From Flavobacteriaceae bacterium (GTDB lineage: Bacteria > Bacteroidota > Bacteroidia > Flavobacteriales > Weeksellaceae): 37,136 nucleotides of DNA. Made by a program: the position numbers and the translations under genes. This document shows positions 22,758 through 31,500 of the stretch, piece after piece. Numbering within the stretch: the first letter of the stretch is position 1; every line of letters begins with the position of its first letter. Under the pieces are notes generated by a model. That model had not been told where the DNA came from. It saw nothing but the letters and a program-made list of their open reading frames with translations, and did no database searches. The DNA lies in contig JAITMJ010000004.1 in assembly GCA_031277475.1 (NCBI GenBank), forward strand, positions 1-37,136, written 5' to 3'.

Positions 22758-23291
22758 TTAATAATACAAATCCAAATAAACATCTTCTTCCGCGCCGTTG
22801 CTCAAATCTGAAATTTCCGTATTTGAAAGTTGTAGTAAAACCTGTTCGTATTGTATTTCCGAATTGGAAACGGCGGTATTTTCCGCTTTTTGAGAAACTT
22901 CCGTTTTTCCGGATTTTGTATTTTTTGTTTTAGAATTGTAAGCCACGGTTTTTTCCACAGAATTGATGTCCTGTTTCAAGGTTTGATAGGCTAATGTTGC
23001 ATCATTTGTGTTCTCATCCGAAAGATTGGTTTCAGAGGAAAGTGTATCAATTTGGACGAGATTTTGAGAGGTTCCGTTTCCGAAATTACTGCTGAAAATC
23101 GCATAAATTCCGAAAATCAAAGCCAATGAAGCGGCAGCCGCATAAACGTAATTCAATTTAAAAATTTTCGTTTTTGTCTGATGTTTCGTATCTATTTTCT
23201 GCAAAACATTTTCTTGAATTTTATTAAAAAAATTCTCGGGGGTTTTAAAAATGTTTCGGCGTTCTAAAAGTTCAATATCAAAATTTTTCAT
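22758..23291 (-). CDS. Probable membrane-bound anti-sigma factor
   Basis: 177 residues. A short cytoplasmic N-terminus with NIFKTPENFFNKIQENVLQK is followed by one membrane helix (about 49-68, VYAAAASLALIFGIYAIFSS) and a polar, Ser/Thr/Asn-rich periplasmic tail ending in D-V-Y-L-D-L-Y-Y. Layout and position 12 bases after an ECF sigma gene are those of the matching anti-sigma factor, which would hold the sigma factor at the membrane until an envelope signal. No zinc-binding H-x-x-x-C-x-x-C motif is seen, so it is not of the classical ZAS type. Confidence 0.75.
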   Translation of the reverse strand: MKNFDIELLERRNIFKTPENFFNKIQENVLQKIDTKHQTKTKIFKLNYVYAAAASLALIFGIYAIFSSNFGNGTSQNLVQIDTLSSETNLSDENTNDATLAYQTLKQDINSVEKTVAYNSKTKNTKSGKTEVSQKAENTAVSNSEIQYEQVLLQLSNTEISDLSNGAEEDVYLDLYY

Positions 23292-23303
23292 TGTTATAAA
23301 AAA

Positions 23304-23855
23304 TCAAGTTTCGTAATTTTCTTTAATGTATTCTTCTACTTTTTGTCTGGCATAATGGTAATTGGTTTTCAGCGTTCCTACGGACATATCCAAGATTTTA
23401 CTCAATTCTTCATAAGGCAAATCGTCATAATATCTCATCGTAAAGACCAATTTTTGTTTTTCGGGCAGACTTTGTATGGCTTTTTGCAGCAAAATTTGAA
23501 TTTCTTCGGCATTGCTTTCTACATTGTCTGCAACCAAATTTTGCATATAATAATCCGGATCTTCATCCGTTTTCTGCATTCTTTTTAATTTGTTAATCTG
23601 TTGCAGTGCTTCGTTGGTCGCAATTCTGTAAAGCCAAGTGTACAATTGACTGTCCTGTTTGAATTGATGAAAATTTTGATAGATTTTAATGAATGTTTCT
23701 TGCAAAACATCCTGTGCCAAATCGTGATCTACAATCATTCTGCGGATATGCCAATATAATCTGCTCTGATACGCATCCATCAACAAACGGAGACCTTTCT
23801 CACTGGTTTGTTTTTGCTGCATCAATTCTATAATTTCAGAATCTTTTATCTTCAT
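23304..23855 (-). CDS. ECF-type RNA polymerase sigma-70 factor
   Basis: 183 residues, normal ECF length. Region 2 contains DHDLAQDVLQETFIKIYQNF and YTWLYRIATNEALQQINK (about residues 43-88), covering the -10 contact and core binding. Region 4 has LPEKQKLVFTMRYYDDLPYE and then ELSKILDMSVGTLKTNYHYA, the DNA-binding helix-turn-helix for the -35 element. It is the first gene of a three-gene operon (sigma, anti-sigma, Spy-like), and probably controls a cell-envelope stress response and its own operon. Confidence 0.95.
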   Translation of the reverse strand: MKIKDSEIIELMQQKQTSEKGLRLLMDAYQSRLYWHIRRMIVDHDLAQDVLQETFIKIYQNFHQFKQDSQLYTWLYRIATNEALQQINKLKRMQKTDEDPDYYMQNLVADNVESNAEEIQILLQKAIQSLPEKQKLVFTMRYYDDLPYEELSKILDMSVGTLKTNYHYARQKVEEYIKENYET

Positions 23856-23939
23856 AGATGCTATCGCTGGTTTTGATGGTAAAAGTAAGGAAAAGTTAAA
23901 TGATAATCCAACTCTACTTTAGTCTTTTATATTTTCAAA

Positions 23940-25874
23940 TTATTTTTTCCGATTTCCCAACATTTGATCTTCCGCAACAATCGTCATTGAAAATCCGTAG
24001 TTTTTTAAAGTTTGAGTTTCTTGTGGATATTTTTTTGAAATATTTTCGGAATTTTTGGTTTTATATCGATAAAGACCATCGGATTTGGTCTCGGTATTGT
24101 AAATATAAATCAAAGAATCGTTCGCAACTCCCAACTGATTATTGTTTACAAAATACATCTCCGATCTTTTTTCTTGAAATAAATCTACGCCAAAAGTATT
24201 GTTAGTATAATTTATTTTCAAAAGATTCATTAAAGTCGGAAAAATATCAATTTGACCTCCAAAATTTATAAAACGGCGCGGCGCATCTTTAAACATTTCG
24301 GAATAAATAATCAGCGGAATATGATTGTAATTGATGGGCATCGGTGTATTTTCTTCGCCCACCGTTTTTCCGTGATCTCCCAAAATCAGAAAAATCGTGT
24401 TGGAAGCCCATTTTTGTTTTCGGGAATTTTCGATAAAATTTTTCAGAGTATCATCTGAAAAAAGCATTATATTTTTGCTGTCGTCCGATTCCCGATTTTT
24501 GTATTTTTCGGGAATAATGTAAGGCGGATGATTGCTCACCGTAAGAAATATCGCGAAAAACGGTTGATTATTTTTGTTGAATTTATGGAGTTCTTTCAAA
24601 CCGAATTCAAATAAAAAATCGTCTTGAATTCCAAAATTGTTCACCGATTTTTCACGAGGATAATCATCCAAATCATAGATTTTATCGAAATGTCCATGGT
24701 TGTATAGAAATCCTTTCATATTGTCGTAATTGGAATTTCCGGTGATGAAAAAATAATTTTTGTAATCGTTTTGTTTTAAATAATATGGAATTCCTGTGTA
24801 GAAATCGGGTTTGTTTTGCAGAGACGGTCGGTTGAAAATCACGGGAAATCCGTAAAGTGAAGAAAAAATCCCGTTGTTGGTATGAATTCCGGCGGAATAA
24901 AAATTTTCAAAATAATAGGACTTATCAATCAATTCATGAAGAAACGGCATCAGCGGATTTCCGTTTTTTTGTTTCATTTTTAAATATTCCGAAGAAAGAG
25001 ATTCGCACAAAATCAAAATGACATTCGGTTTCGTCAAAATGCTGTCAAACGTTACATTTCGAGAAATGGAATATGGATTTTTGTCTGAAATATTCAGTAT
25101 TTTTCGGACATTTTTATACGCCTCGTTCAAATCATAAGTTCCGCTTAAAGAATTGAAACCTTTCGATTGCATCTCGAGATTTTTCATCAAATAAAACGTT
25201 GCATTTATCGGGATTTTGTTCAGAAAATTGTCCGTGCAAAAAGAAGCGTTGCTCAGTTTCAGCGGATATCTTTCCAGAGAACCGCGCATTCCCAAAAATA
25301 TCAATCCAAAAATCGGGAGAAAAAACAAAACGGTTTTCAGTTTATTTTCAGGTAAAAACAAGTTTATCAATGTTTTACGGATAATTTTATCAAGCAAAAA
25401 AATATATAATCCGCAAGTTATAAAAAGCAAAATCAGGAAAAATAAATATTGTTTTTCGCCGAAAATCATTCCGGCAGTGGTTTTAAAATATTTTAGATAT
25501 TGAAAATCTGTCGGCGAAATGTGTTCGTGATTATATTTAAAATACGGAATATCAATAAAACCCAATGAAAACGCTAAACAGAACAAAACGGCGATATAAA
25601 TTTTAATGAATCCTACAAACTTTTTGGTGAATTTTGAACCGATAAAAGAAGCGATTGTAATTATCAAAACGGGAATTGCCAGAATATAACTCACAATCAA
25701 TGAATCAAATAAAAATCCTTTTCGGAATGCGATGAACAGGAGGTTTTTGTCTAATTTGGAAATTTCGTCCAAAGTTTTGTTGGCGCACAAAAAAATAATC
25801 CGCTGGCAAAACATAAAGAAAACCGACAAAAAGTAGGTTTGCCACAGAAATTTGAAAATTTTGGAATTTGCCAA
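23940..25874 (-). CDS. LTA synthase family membrane protein (sulfatase-fold transferase)
   Basis: 644 residues from a TTG start at 25874 (MANSKIFKFLWQTYFLSVFF); no in-frame ATG was found close by, so the start is uncertain. Five membrane helices occupy about residues 10-200. The extracytoplasmic sulfatase-fold domain has PNVILILCESLSSEY with metal-binding Glu291, SAGIHTNNGIFSSLYG with the nucleophile Thr332, and F-L-I-L-G-D-H-G with Asp/His at about 499-500. All catalytic residues of the family are present. It probably transfers a phosphoglycerol- or phosphoethanolamine-type head group onto a surface glycan or lipid; Bacteroidota make no classical lipoteichoic acid, so the acceptor is unknown. 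Confidence 0.88.
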   Translation of the reverse strand: MANSKIFKFLWQTYFLSVFFMFCQRIIFLCANKTLDEISKLDKNLLFIAFRKGFLFDSLIVSYILAIPVLIITIASFIGSKFTKKFVGFIKIYIAVLFCLAFSLGFIDIPYFKYNHEHISPTDFQYLKYFKTTAGMIFGEKQYLFFLILLFITCGLYIFLLDKIIRKTLINLFLPENKLKTVLFFLPIFGLIFLGMRGSLERYPLKLSNASFCTDNFLNKIPINATFYLMKNLEMQSKGFNSLSGTYDLNEAYKNVRKILNISDKNPYSISRNVTFDSILTKPNVILILCESLSSEYLKMKQKNGNPLMPFLHELIDKSYYFENFYSAGIHTNNGIFSSLYGFPVIFNRPSLQNKPDFYTGIPYYLKQNDYKNYFFITGNSNYDNMKGFLYNHGHFDKIYDLDDYPREKSVNNFGIQDDFLFEFGLKELHKFNKNNQPFFAIFLTVSNHPPYIIPEKYKNRESDDSKNIMLFSDDTLKNFIENSRKQKWASNTIFLILGDHGKTVGEENTPMPINYNHIPLIIYSEMFKDAPRRFINFGGQIDIFPTLMNLLKINYTNNTFGVDLFQEKRSEMYFVNNNQLGVANDSLIYIYNTETKSDGLYRYKTKNSENISKKYPQETQTLKNYGFSMTIVAEDQMLGNRKK

Positions 25875-25907
25875 TTTGCATTTAATTTGAGGGTTGCTGT
25901 TTAAAAA

Positions 25908-25937
25908 CTTTGATAAAGTTATAAATCTTTGTCAAAG
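25908..25937 (-). terminator. Inverted repeat with T-run, possible terminator after the amidase gene
   Basis: On the minus strand CTTTGACAAAG, an 8-base loop and CTTTATCAAAG (one mismatch) are followed by TTTTT. It lies between the end of the amidase gene (25986) and the start of the LTA-synthase-like gene (25874), both on this strand. Each arm is itself nearly palindromic, so a protein-binding site is an alternative. Confidence 0.45.
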
Positions 25938-25985
25938 CTTATTCAGAAAATGAATAAAAATTTCAGCGAAAAATTTCATTGAATT

Positions 25986-26885
25986 TCATATTCCTTTAAT
26001 TTTTAATTCATCTTTTTCATCCAAAAACCTTTTCGTAATCGGCGAATAAGAATCTATTCTTCTGTCTCGCAGAAACGGCCAATGTTTTCGGAAATAATCG
26101 GTTTCGCCGAAATCCACTTCGATTACTTCCACTTCTTCACGATCGTGAGAGGCGAGATAAAGCAATTTCCCTTGGGCGTTGCTCACAAAACTTCCGCCCC
26201 AAAATTTCATCGCGCCGTTTTGTTCAAAACCGATTCTGTTTACGGAAACCACAGGAATTCCATTGGCAACGGCGTGTGAACGCTGAATAGTTTGCCACGC
26301 ATTAAATTGATCTTTATTCGTTTCTTCGTCTTGATCGGCAGCCCAGCCAATCGCAGTCGGGAAAAATAAAATGTCGGCTCCCATCAATGCCGTAATTCTC
26401 GCCGCTTCCGGAAACCATTGATCCCAACAAATCAAAACGCCGACGTTTCCGAATTTGGTTTTAAAAACCTTGTAACCCAAATCTCCGGGTGTGAAATAAA
26501 ATTTTTCATAAAACGCGGGATCGTCCGGAATGTGCATTTTGCGGTATTTTCCGAGATAAGTTCCGTCTGCATCCAAAACTGCAACAGTGTTATGATACAA
26601 ACCTTCGGTTCTTTTCTCGAAAAGCGAAGCAATAATCACGATTTCGAGTTCTTTTGCGAGTGTCGATAAAATTTCGACGGACGGTCCCGGAATCGGTTCT
26701 GCCAAATCGAAATGATCGTAATTTTCAACATCACAAAAATACAGAGACGTGAACAACTCCTGAAGACAAACGATTTGTGCGCCTTTTTCGGCGGCTTCTT
26801 TTATTTTTCCGACGGCTTTGTTCAGATTACTCTGTTTATCGGCAACACAAGACATCTGAACCGTCCCGATTTTTACTTTTGACAT
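25986..26885 (-). CDS. aguB: Carbon-nitrogen hydrolase, N-carbamoylputrescine amidase-like
   Basis: 299 residues from ATG 26885 (MSKVKIGTVQMSC); the frame stays open 32 codons further up, but the family starts here. The nitrilase-fold triad is complete: Glu43 in CLQELF, Lys116 in YRKMHIPDD and Cys153 in LICWDQWFPE. The wording matches AguB, which hydrolyses N-carbamoylputrescine to putrescine, CO2 and ammonia in the agmatine route of polyamine synthesis. The usual partner, agmatine deiminase (aguA), is not in the window. A -7 box lies at 26902-26909. Confidence 0.88.
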   Translation of the reverse strand: MSKVKIGTVQMSCVADKQSNLNKAVGKIKEAAEKGAQIVCLQELFTSLYFCDVENYDHFDLAEPIPGPSVEILSTLAKELEIVIIASLFEKRTEGLYHNTVAVLDADGTYLGKYRKMHIPDDPAFYEKFYFTPGDLGYKVFKTKFGNVGVLICWDQWFPEAARITALMGADILFFPTAIGWAADQDEETNKDQFNAWQTIQRSHAVANGIPVVSVNRIGFEQNGAMKFWGGSFVSNAQGKLLYLASHDREEVEVIEVDFGETDYFRKHWPFLRDRRIDSYSPITKRFLDEKDELKIKGI

Positions 26886-26901
26886 GTGAAAAAAGTTTTT
26901 G

Positions 26902-26909
26902 CAAAAATA
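26902..26909 (-). promoter_or_regulatory. -7 box (TATTTTTG) of the amidase gene
   Basis: A minus-strand TAnnTTTG match 16 bases before the ATG at 26885, supporting the shorter start. It lies in the 110-base divergent gap shared with the efflux-pump gene. Confidence 0.4.
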
Positions 26910-26952
26910 GGTTTTTTGAATATGATAATCTCGTCTTTTGGACGAGATGAGA

Positions 26953-26966
26953 TAATTTGAAAATTT
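26953..26966 (+). repeat. TAATTTGAAAATTT phrase, copy 2
   Basis: Identical to 16137-16150. It lies in the divergent promoter region between the amidase and the efflux pump. Confidence 0.4.
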
Positions 26967-26995
26967 ACTAACTTTAAACATTGAATTTTTAAACC

Positions 26996-28387
26996 TTGAA
27001 TAATAATCCCAAAAGCATAAAAAAAGTTCTTCCGCTTGTTTTGGCGACGGCGATTTTTATGCAAATGTTGGATTCCACAATTCTCAACACTTCGCTTCCG
27101 TCCATCGCCGAAAATTTAAACGAATCTGCGCTCAATATGCAAAACGCCATCATCAGTTATGTGCTTACTTTGGCTTTGTTTATGCCGGTCAGCGGATTTT
27201 TGGCGGATAAATTCGGGACGAAAAACGTATTCATCGCTTCGTTGGTTTTGTTCAGTTTGGGTTCGCTGTTTTGTTCGCTTTCGCACAATCTCACGGAATT
27301 GGTCGTTTCTCGCGTGGTTCAGGGAATCGGCGGAAGTTTGATGACACCGGTCGGAAAACTCGCACTGATTCGCACTTTTGATAAAAACGAATTGCTGAAA
27401 GCGATGAATTACGCCATTATTCCGGCGTTGATTGGTCCCGTTCTCGGTCCGTTGGTCGGCGGTTATTTGGTGGATTATCTTTCGTGGCATTGGATTTTTT
27501 TGATTAATATTCCGATTGGCATTTTGGGAATTGTGCTCGGCTGGATTTTTATGCCGAATTACACTTCAAAAGTGATTCATTTCGATTTAAAAGGATTTTT
27601 GATTTTCGCTTCCGCCTCGCTTTTGCTTTCCATTGCTTTGGAATGGCTCGGAAATGCGCGAAATATCACCCCTGTTTTATCGGTTTTTCTCATCGGATTT
27701 TTGATGCTTTATTTTTATTACAGACACGCAAAAAAGGAAGGAAATCCTATTTTTCCGTTGGATCTTTTTCAAGTTCGCACGTTTCGGGTCGGGATTTTGG
27801 GAAATTTGGCGACGCGTTTGGGCATCAGTTCCGTTCCGCTTTTGCTGCCGCTGATGATTCAAATCGCGTATCATCAATCTGCCGTAGTTTCCGGCTGGAT
27901 TGTCGCGCCGATGGCAATTACGGCGATGTTCGGAAAATCTTTTGTGATAAAAATTCTTAACGATTTGGGTTATCGTAAAACATTGATGTTCAATACTTTC
28001 ATTATCGGAACATTGATTTGTTGCCTTGCAATTCCGGGAATTTCAAACTCGATTTATTGGTTTGTTCCGATTCTTGCGATTTTGGGATTTTTTAATTCCA
28101 TTCAATTTACCTCGATGAATACGATTTCCATTGCCGATTTGCGAAATTTTCAGACCAGCAGCGGAAATTCTTTGGTTTCGGTAAATCAGCAGTTGGCGAT
28201 TGGTTTCGGCGTGGCTTTCGGTTTAATTGTTTTAAAACTTTTCGAGGGCGATACCAAATTGATTCACAATGAAATACACAATGCGTTTCGCTATACGTTT
28301 TTGGTTATCGGAACCTTGACAATAATTTCCGCATTTGTATTTCGCCGACTGCATTTTCGGGACGGCGAAAATTTAAAATCGGGTTGA
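26996..28387 (+). CDS. DHA2-type MFS multidrug efflux transporter (EmrB/QacA-like)
   Basis: 463 residues from TTG 26996 (MNNNPKSIKKVLPLVLATAI); the first in-frame ATG is 21 codons later, inside the first membrane helix, so TTG is preferred. About 13-14 membrane helices. The segment MLDSTILNTSLPSIA is the DHA2 helix-1 motif, GFLADKFGTKNV is the loop 2-3 MFS motif A, and RVVQGIGGSLMTPVG and PALIGPVLGPLVGGYLVDY are motifs B and C of drug antiporters. It would expel drugs or other lipophilic compounds by proton exchange. No EmrA-like adaptor or TolC is nearby and no local regulator is seen. Confidence 0.88.
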   Translation: MNNNPKSIKKVLPLVLATAIFMQMLDSTILNTSLPSIAENLNESALNMQNAIISYVLTLALFMPVSGFLADKFGTKNVFIASLVLFSLGSLFCSLSHNLTELVVSRVVQGIGGSLMTPVGKLALIRTFDKNELLKAMNYAIIPALIGPVLGPLVGGYLVDYLSWHWIFLINIPIGILGIVLGWIFMPNYTSKVIHFDLKGFLIFASASLLLSIALEWLGNARNITPVLSVFLIGFLMLYFYYRHAKKEGNPIFPLDLFQVRTFRVGILGNLATRLGISSVPLLLPLMIQIAYHQSAVVSGWIVAPMAITAMFGKSFVIKILNDLGYRKTLMFNTFIIGTLICCLAIPGISNSIYWFVPILAILGFFNSIQFTSMNTISIADLRNFQTSSGNSLVSVNQQLAIGFGVAFGLIVLKLFEGDTKLIHNEIHNAFRYTFLVIGTLTIISAFVFRRLHFRDGENLKSG

Positions 28388-28391
28388 GTTC

Positions 28392-28410
28392 CGAGTTTCA
28401 AGATTCGAGT
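28392..28410 (+). repeat. CGAGTTTCAAGATTCGAGT phrase
   Basis: It matches the minus-strand reading of 22039-22057 (CGAGTTACAAGATTCGAGG) except at two positions. The earlier copy lies inside the riboswitch platform. The rest of 28411-28551 is low-complexity and AT-rich; the frame is open back to 28423 but has no gene-like character. Confidence 0.45.
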
Positions 28411-28551
28411 TTTTAACTATCAATGAATTTTCCTACATATTATCATTTCTCAAATTTCCCTCTCCAGAAACTCTTCCGTCACGCTTTTTTTATTCTTCAC
28501 GGTTTACCTCATTTATTTTTTATTTTTTTTAATTTTACAAAAAATACTGGT

Positions 28552-31500
28552 ATGAAACGTAAAATTATTTTAATGGTTTTAGTATTTGCGGTGAATTTTT
28601 ATCATTCGCAAGTGAACTACGGAGATTATCTCCGCTATCCGAACAGTTATATTTTTGATCCTTACGAAAATGTGAACGACGGATTGTACATTCCTGTTAC
28701 CAAAGCCTACGCCATGTGGGCAGTAGGCAGTTTTGTGGGAAACCAACCCATTCCAAACGGAACATTAAGCGCAGATGTGCTTTGGGAAGATACTCCGGGA
28801 TTAATAAAATCCGATGTCGATTACGGTTTGGAAATTATTTTAGACTCAACCATAGAGTTATCAAAAATTAAAGTTCCGATCAATAAGGCGAAAGAAGGCA
28901 ATGCCGTGATTGCGTTCAGGGTGGATGGAGAAATTTACTGGTCTTGGCACGTTTGGGTAACGGACGACCCGAGCAATGGCTCAACCTATAAAAGTTATCC
29001 CAATGTTCAAAGACAAAGGCAAAACGGAACCATTGAAAATATTCCCGATTCCGAATGGGGATGGATGGACAGAAATCTCGGAGCATTGTCAGGAAGTCTG
29101 ACCGCAGACGATTGGAACAAAAACGGCGGATTGCTGTATCAATGGGGAAGGAAAGATCCTTTTCCGCCTTTGGTAACGAGAGGTGAAGATATGTACGAAG
29201 TTTCCGGATCCATAGGAAGGGTTCGGCATAGAGGTGCTTTAGATTTCAGCCTGCAGACTACAGATTATATAAAATTTGATGACTTGATAAAAACCGTACA
29301 AGTTTCCGCTGCCACTTTTGCAAATAATATCAGGCTATCCGTAAAAAATCCTTTAAGCATCATCTATGTAAATAAAAACGGTACCACCGGAACTGCAAAC
29401 GGCAATCAGGCTTTTTATCAGGACAATCCCGGACTTCCTTATAACTGGTTTGGATCTACAGGAACAGCAGCCAACTGGTCTGAAATAAATTTATGGTCTG
29501 ATAATTCGAAGGGCTTATACGCGGGCGGAAGTCCGGCAAGACCATATCAAAACAAATCTCCTTATGATCCGTGTCCGAACGGATGGAGAATTCCTTCTGC
29601 ACTAAGTGCAAACCTTGCAATCGACGACACTTATTTAGACAAGGTGAGGGTAGATTTTTCACCTTTTGGAGTGAGAACCTCGACGCAATATCAAACATTT
29701 CTTAATAATGATTATGAAAAAATAAAACCTACCGATGCAGGATCACCGGATTTTATGAAAGGATTTATGGTATATCCCAATGTCGGGATGGATTTTTCCA
29801 ATGTCGGAGGTTTTGATATGGGCGTTTTTCCCGGAACAGGAATAATAGCGCGGGCGGCACATGAAGGACAATATACAGACATGCACCACACGGGATTGTG
29901 GACTGCAACTATGGCAAGACATTTTGACGGTACCGCTCCGGTTCAAGCCAGAGGATTGTTTCTGATTTCTGATAAAGGAACAAGCAGATATGAGTATTAT
30001 CCTTTGAGTTTAGGATACACTTATGAGTTGTCGGGATGCAGATGTATAAAAGATCCTCTGTATATTGTTAACAATTATAACGTAGAGCCGGAATATTTTA
30101 ATGACGGTTCCAATTATACACTTGGGTTAGATAATCCCAACACCTACCAAAAAGTGAAATCTGCTGAAGAAATAAGCATTGACATTCCCGTTACCAAAGC
30201 ATTTTCCGTTCAAAACCAGTTGCTTAATAATCCGGATATCCTTTTACCTGCCAATTATAATAATTTGAAATCCAATATACTTTGGACAGATAATCAATCT
30301 TTAATAAAAAGTATTGATGTCATCAATCCATCTCCGGTAAGTTTGGATGATTTGTCTGACACGAATATTCAAGTGATTATTAATTCAAACCAAAGCGGAA
30401 ATGCAGTAGTAACGCTGCACAACAACAGCATTGAAAATCCCGTCTATTGGAGTTGGCATATCTGGATTACCGATTCCGATATTGAATCGCAAACCTACAT
30501 ATATACCACCAATTCTAAAGATAATTCAGTTATCAATTATATGAATTATGTTACAAAAGGGCATATATTAACCACCGAATTTATGGATAGAAATCTCGGA
30601 GCAAAAGATGCGTTTCCTACCATTGATCCCAATTTAAATTTAGCACAGGTAAGAGCATCCGGAGGGTTTCATTATCAATGGGGAAGAAAAGACCCGCTGC
30701 CGACTTTTGAAAATATCGATAACAGATCTTCAAAAGATATTTTTCTGGGAAATGTTTCGGGAAACAGCATATCTTATACACCGCTCACCGGAACCACCTA
30801 TAATGATACAAGCGGTAACTATATCATCCCATACGACACCTATACCGATGCTGCAAATGCCAATGTATTGCCGACAGATAAGATTAATGAAAAAACATCC
30901 AAAGTGATTTCTTATTCCGTAGAAAAACCATTGGTTTATATGGTTCCAAGCACGTTCAGTACTTATGCTCCAAATGGTCAGCCCAACTATACCAACGGAT
31001 CAGATTGGCTTTCCACAAACTCAAATTTATATTCCGAAAGATGGGGAAGAGGCGGTAAAAAATCTCCTTTTGACCCCTGCCCCGAAGGCTGGCGAATTCC
31101 GGATGTAACGATGCTCGAAGTTAAGGCAACTTCCGGGTTCAATTTTTTCAACGAAGGATTTTCTCCATGGTCTAAAAAAGGCTTGGATCCGGGCGTATTT
31201 TACTCCATCAGTCCCACGAATTATTCCGGACAAGCCGTCACAAACTCCGGTTTTAACGTAGGCTATTTATTTCAAAATACGGATTACAAAGTTGGAAATT
31301 ATCCAAATTCCGGTGCTCGCGGAGTGAGAAACGTAACGGCTAATGACCCACACGGTCCATCAACATATAATTTCGTAAACTATAGTTCTCCGAATATTTG
31401 GATGGCAGCCTTGAGTCCTGCTTTCTGGGGAAGACCGGTCAGTACGGGTTTCTTTAATAATAATTATGCTCCTTATGTATATTCTAATGATCCTTATTTC

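Noticed and set aside
26886..26981. An N-terminal extension of the amidase gene to 26981
   Set aside because: The added 32 residues do not belong to the nitrilase fold, and a -7 box lies at 26902-26909 inside this stretch. The ATG at 26885 begins the conserved family start.
28423..28551. An earlier start of the large T9SS protein at 28423
   Set aside because: The added 43 residues are low-complexity and would hide the clear signal peptide that starts at ATG 28552.
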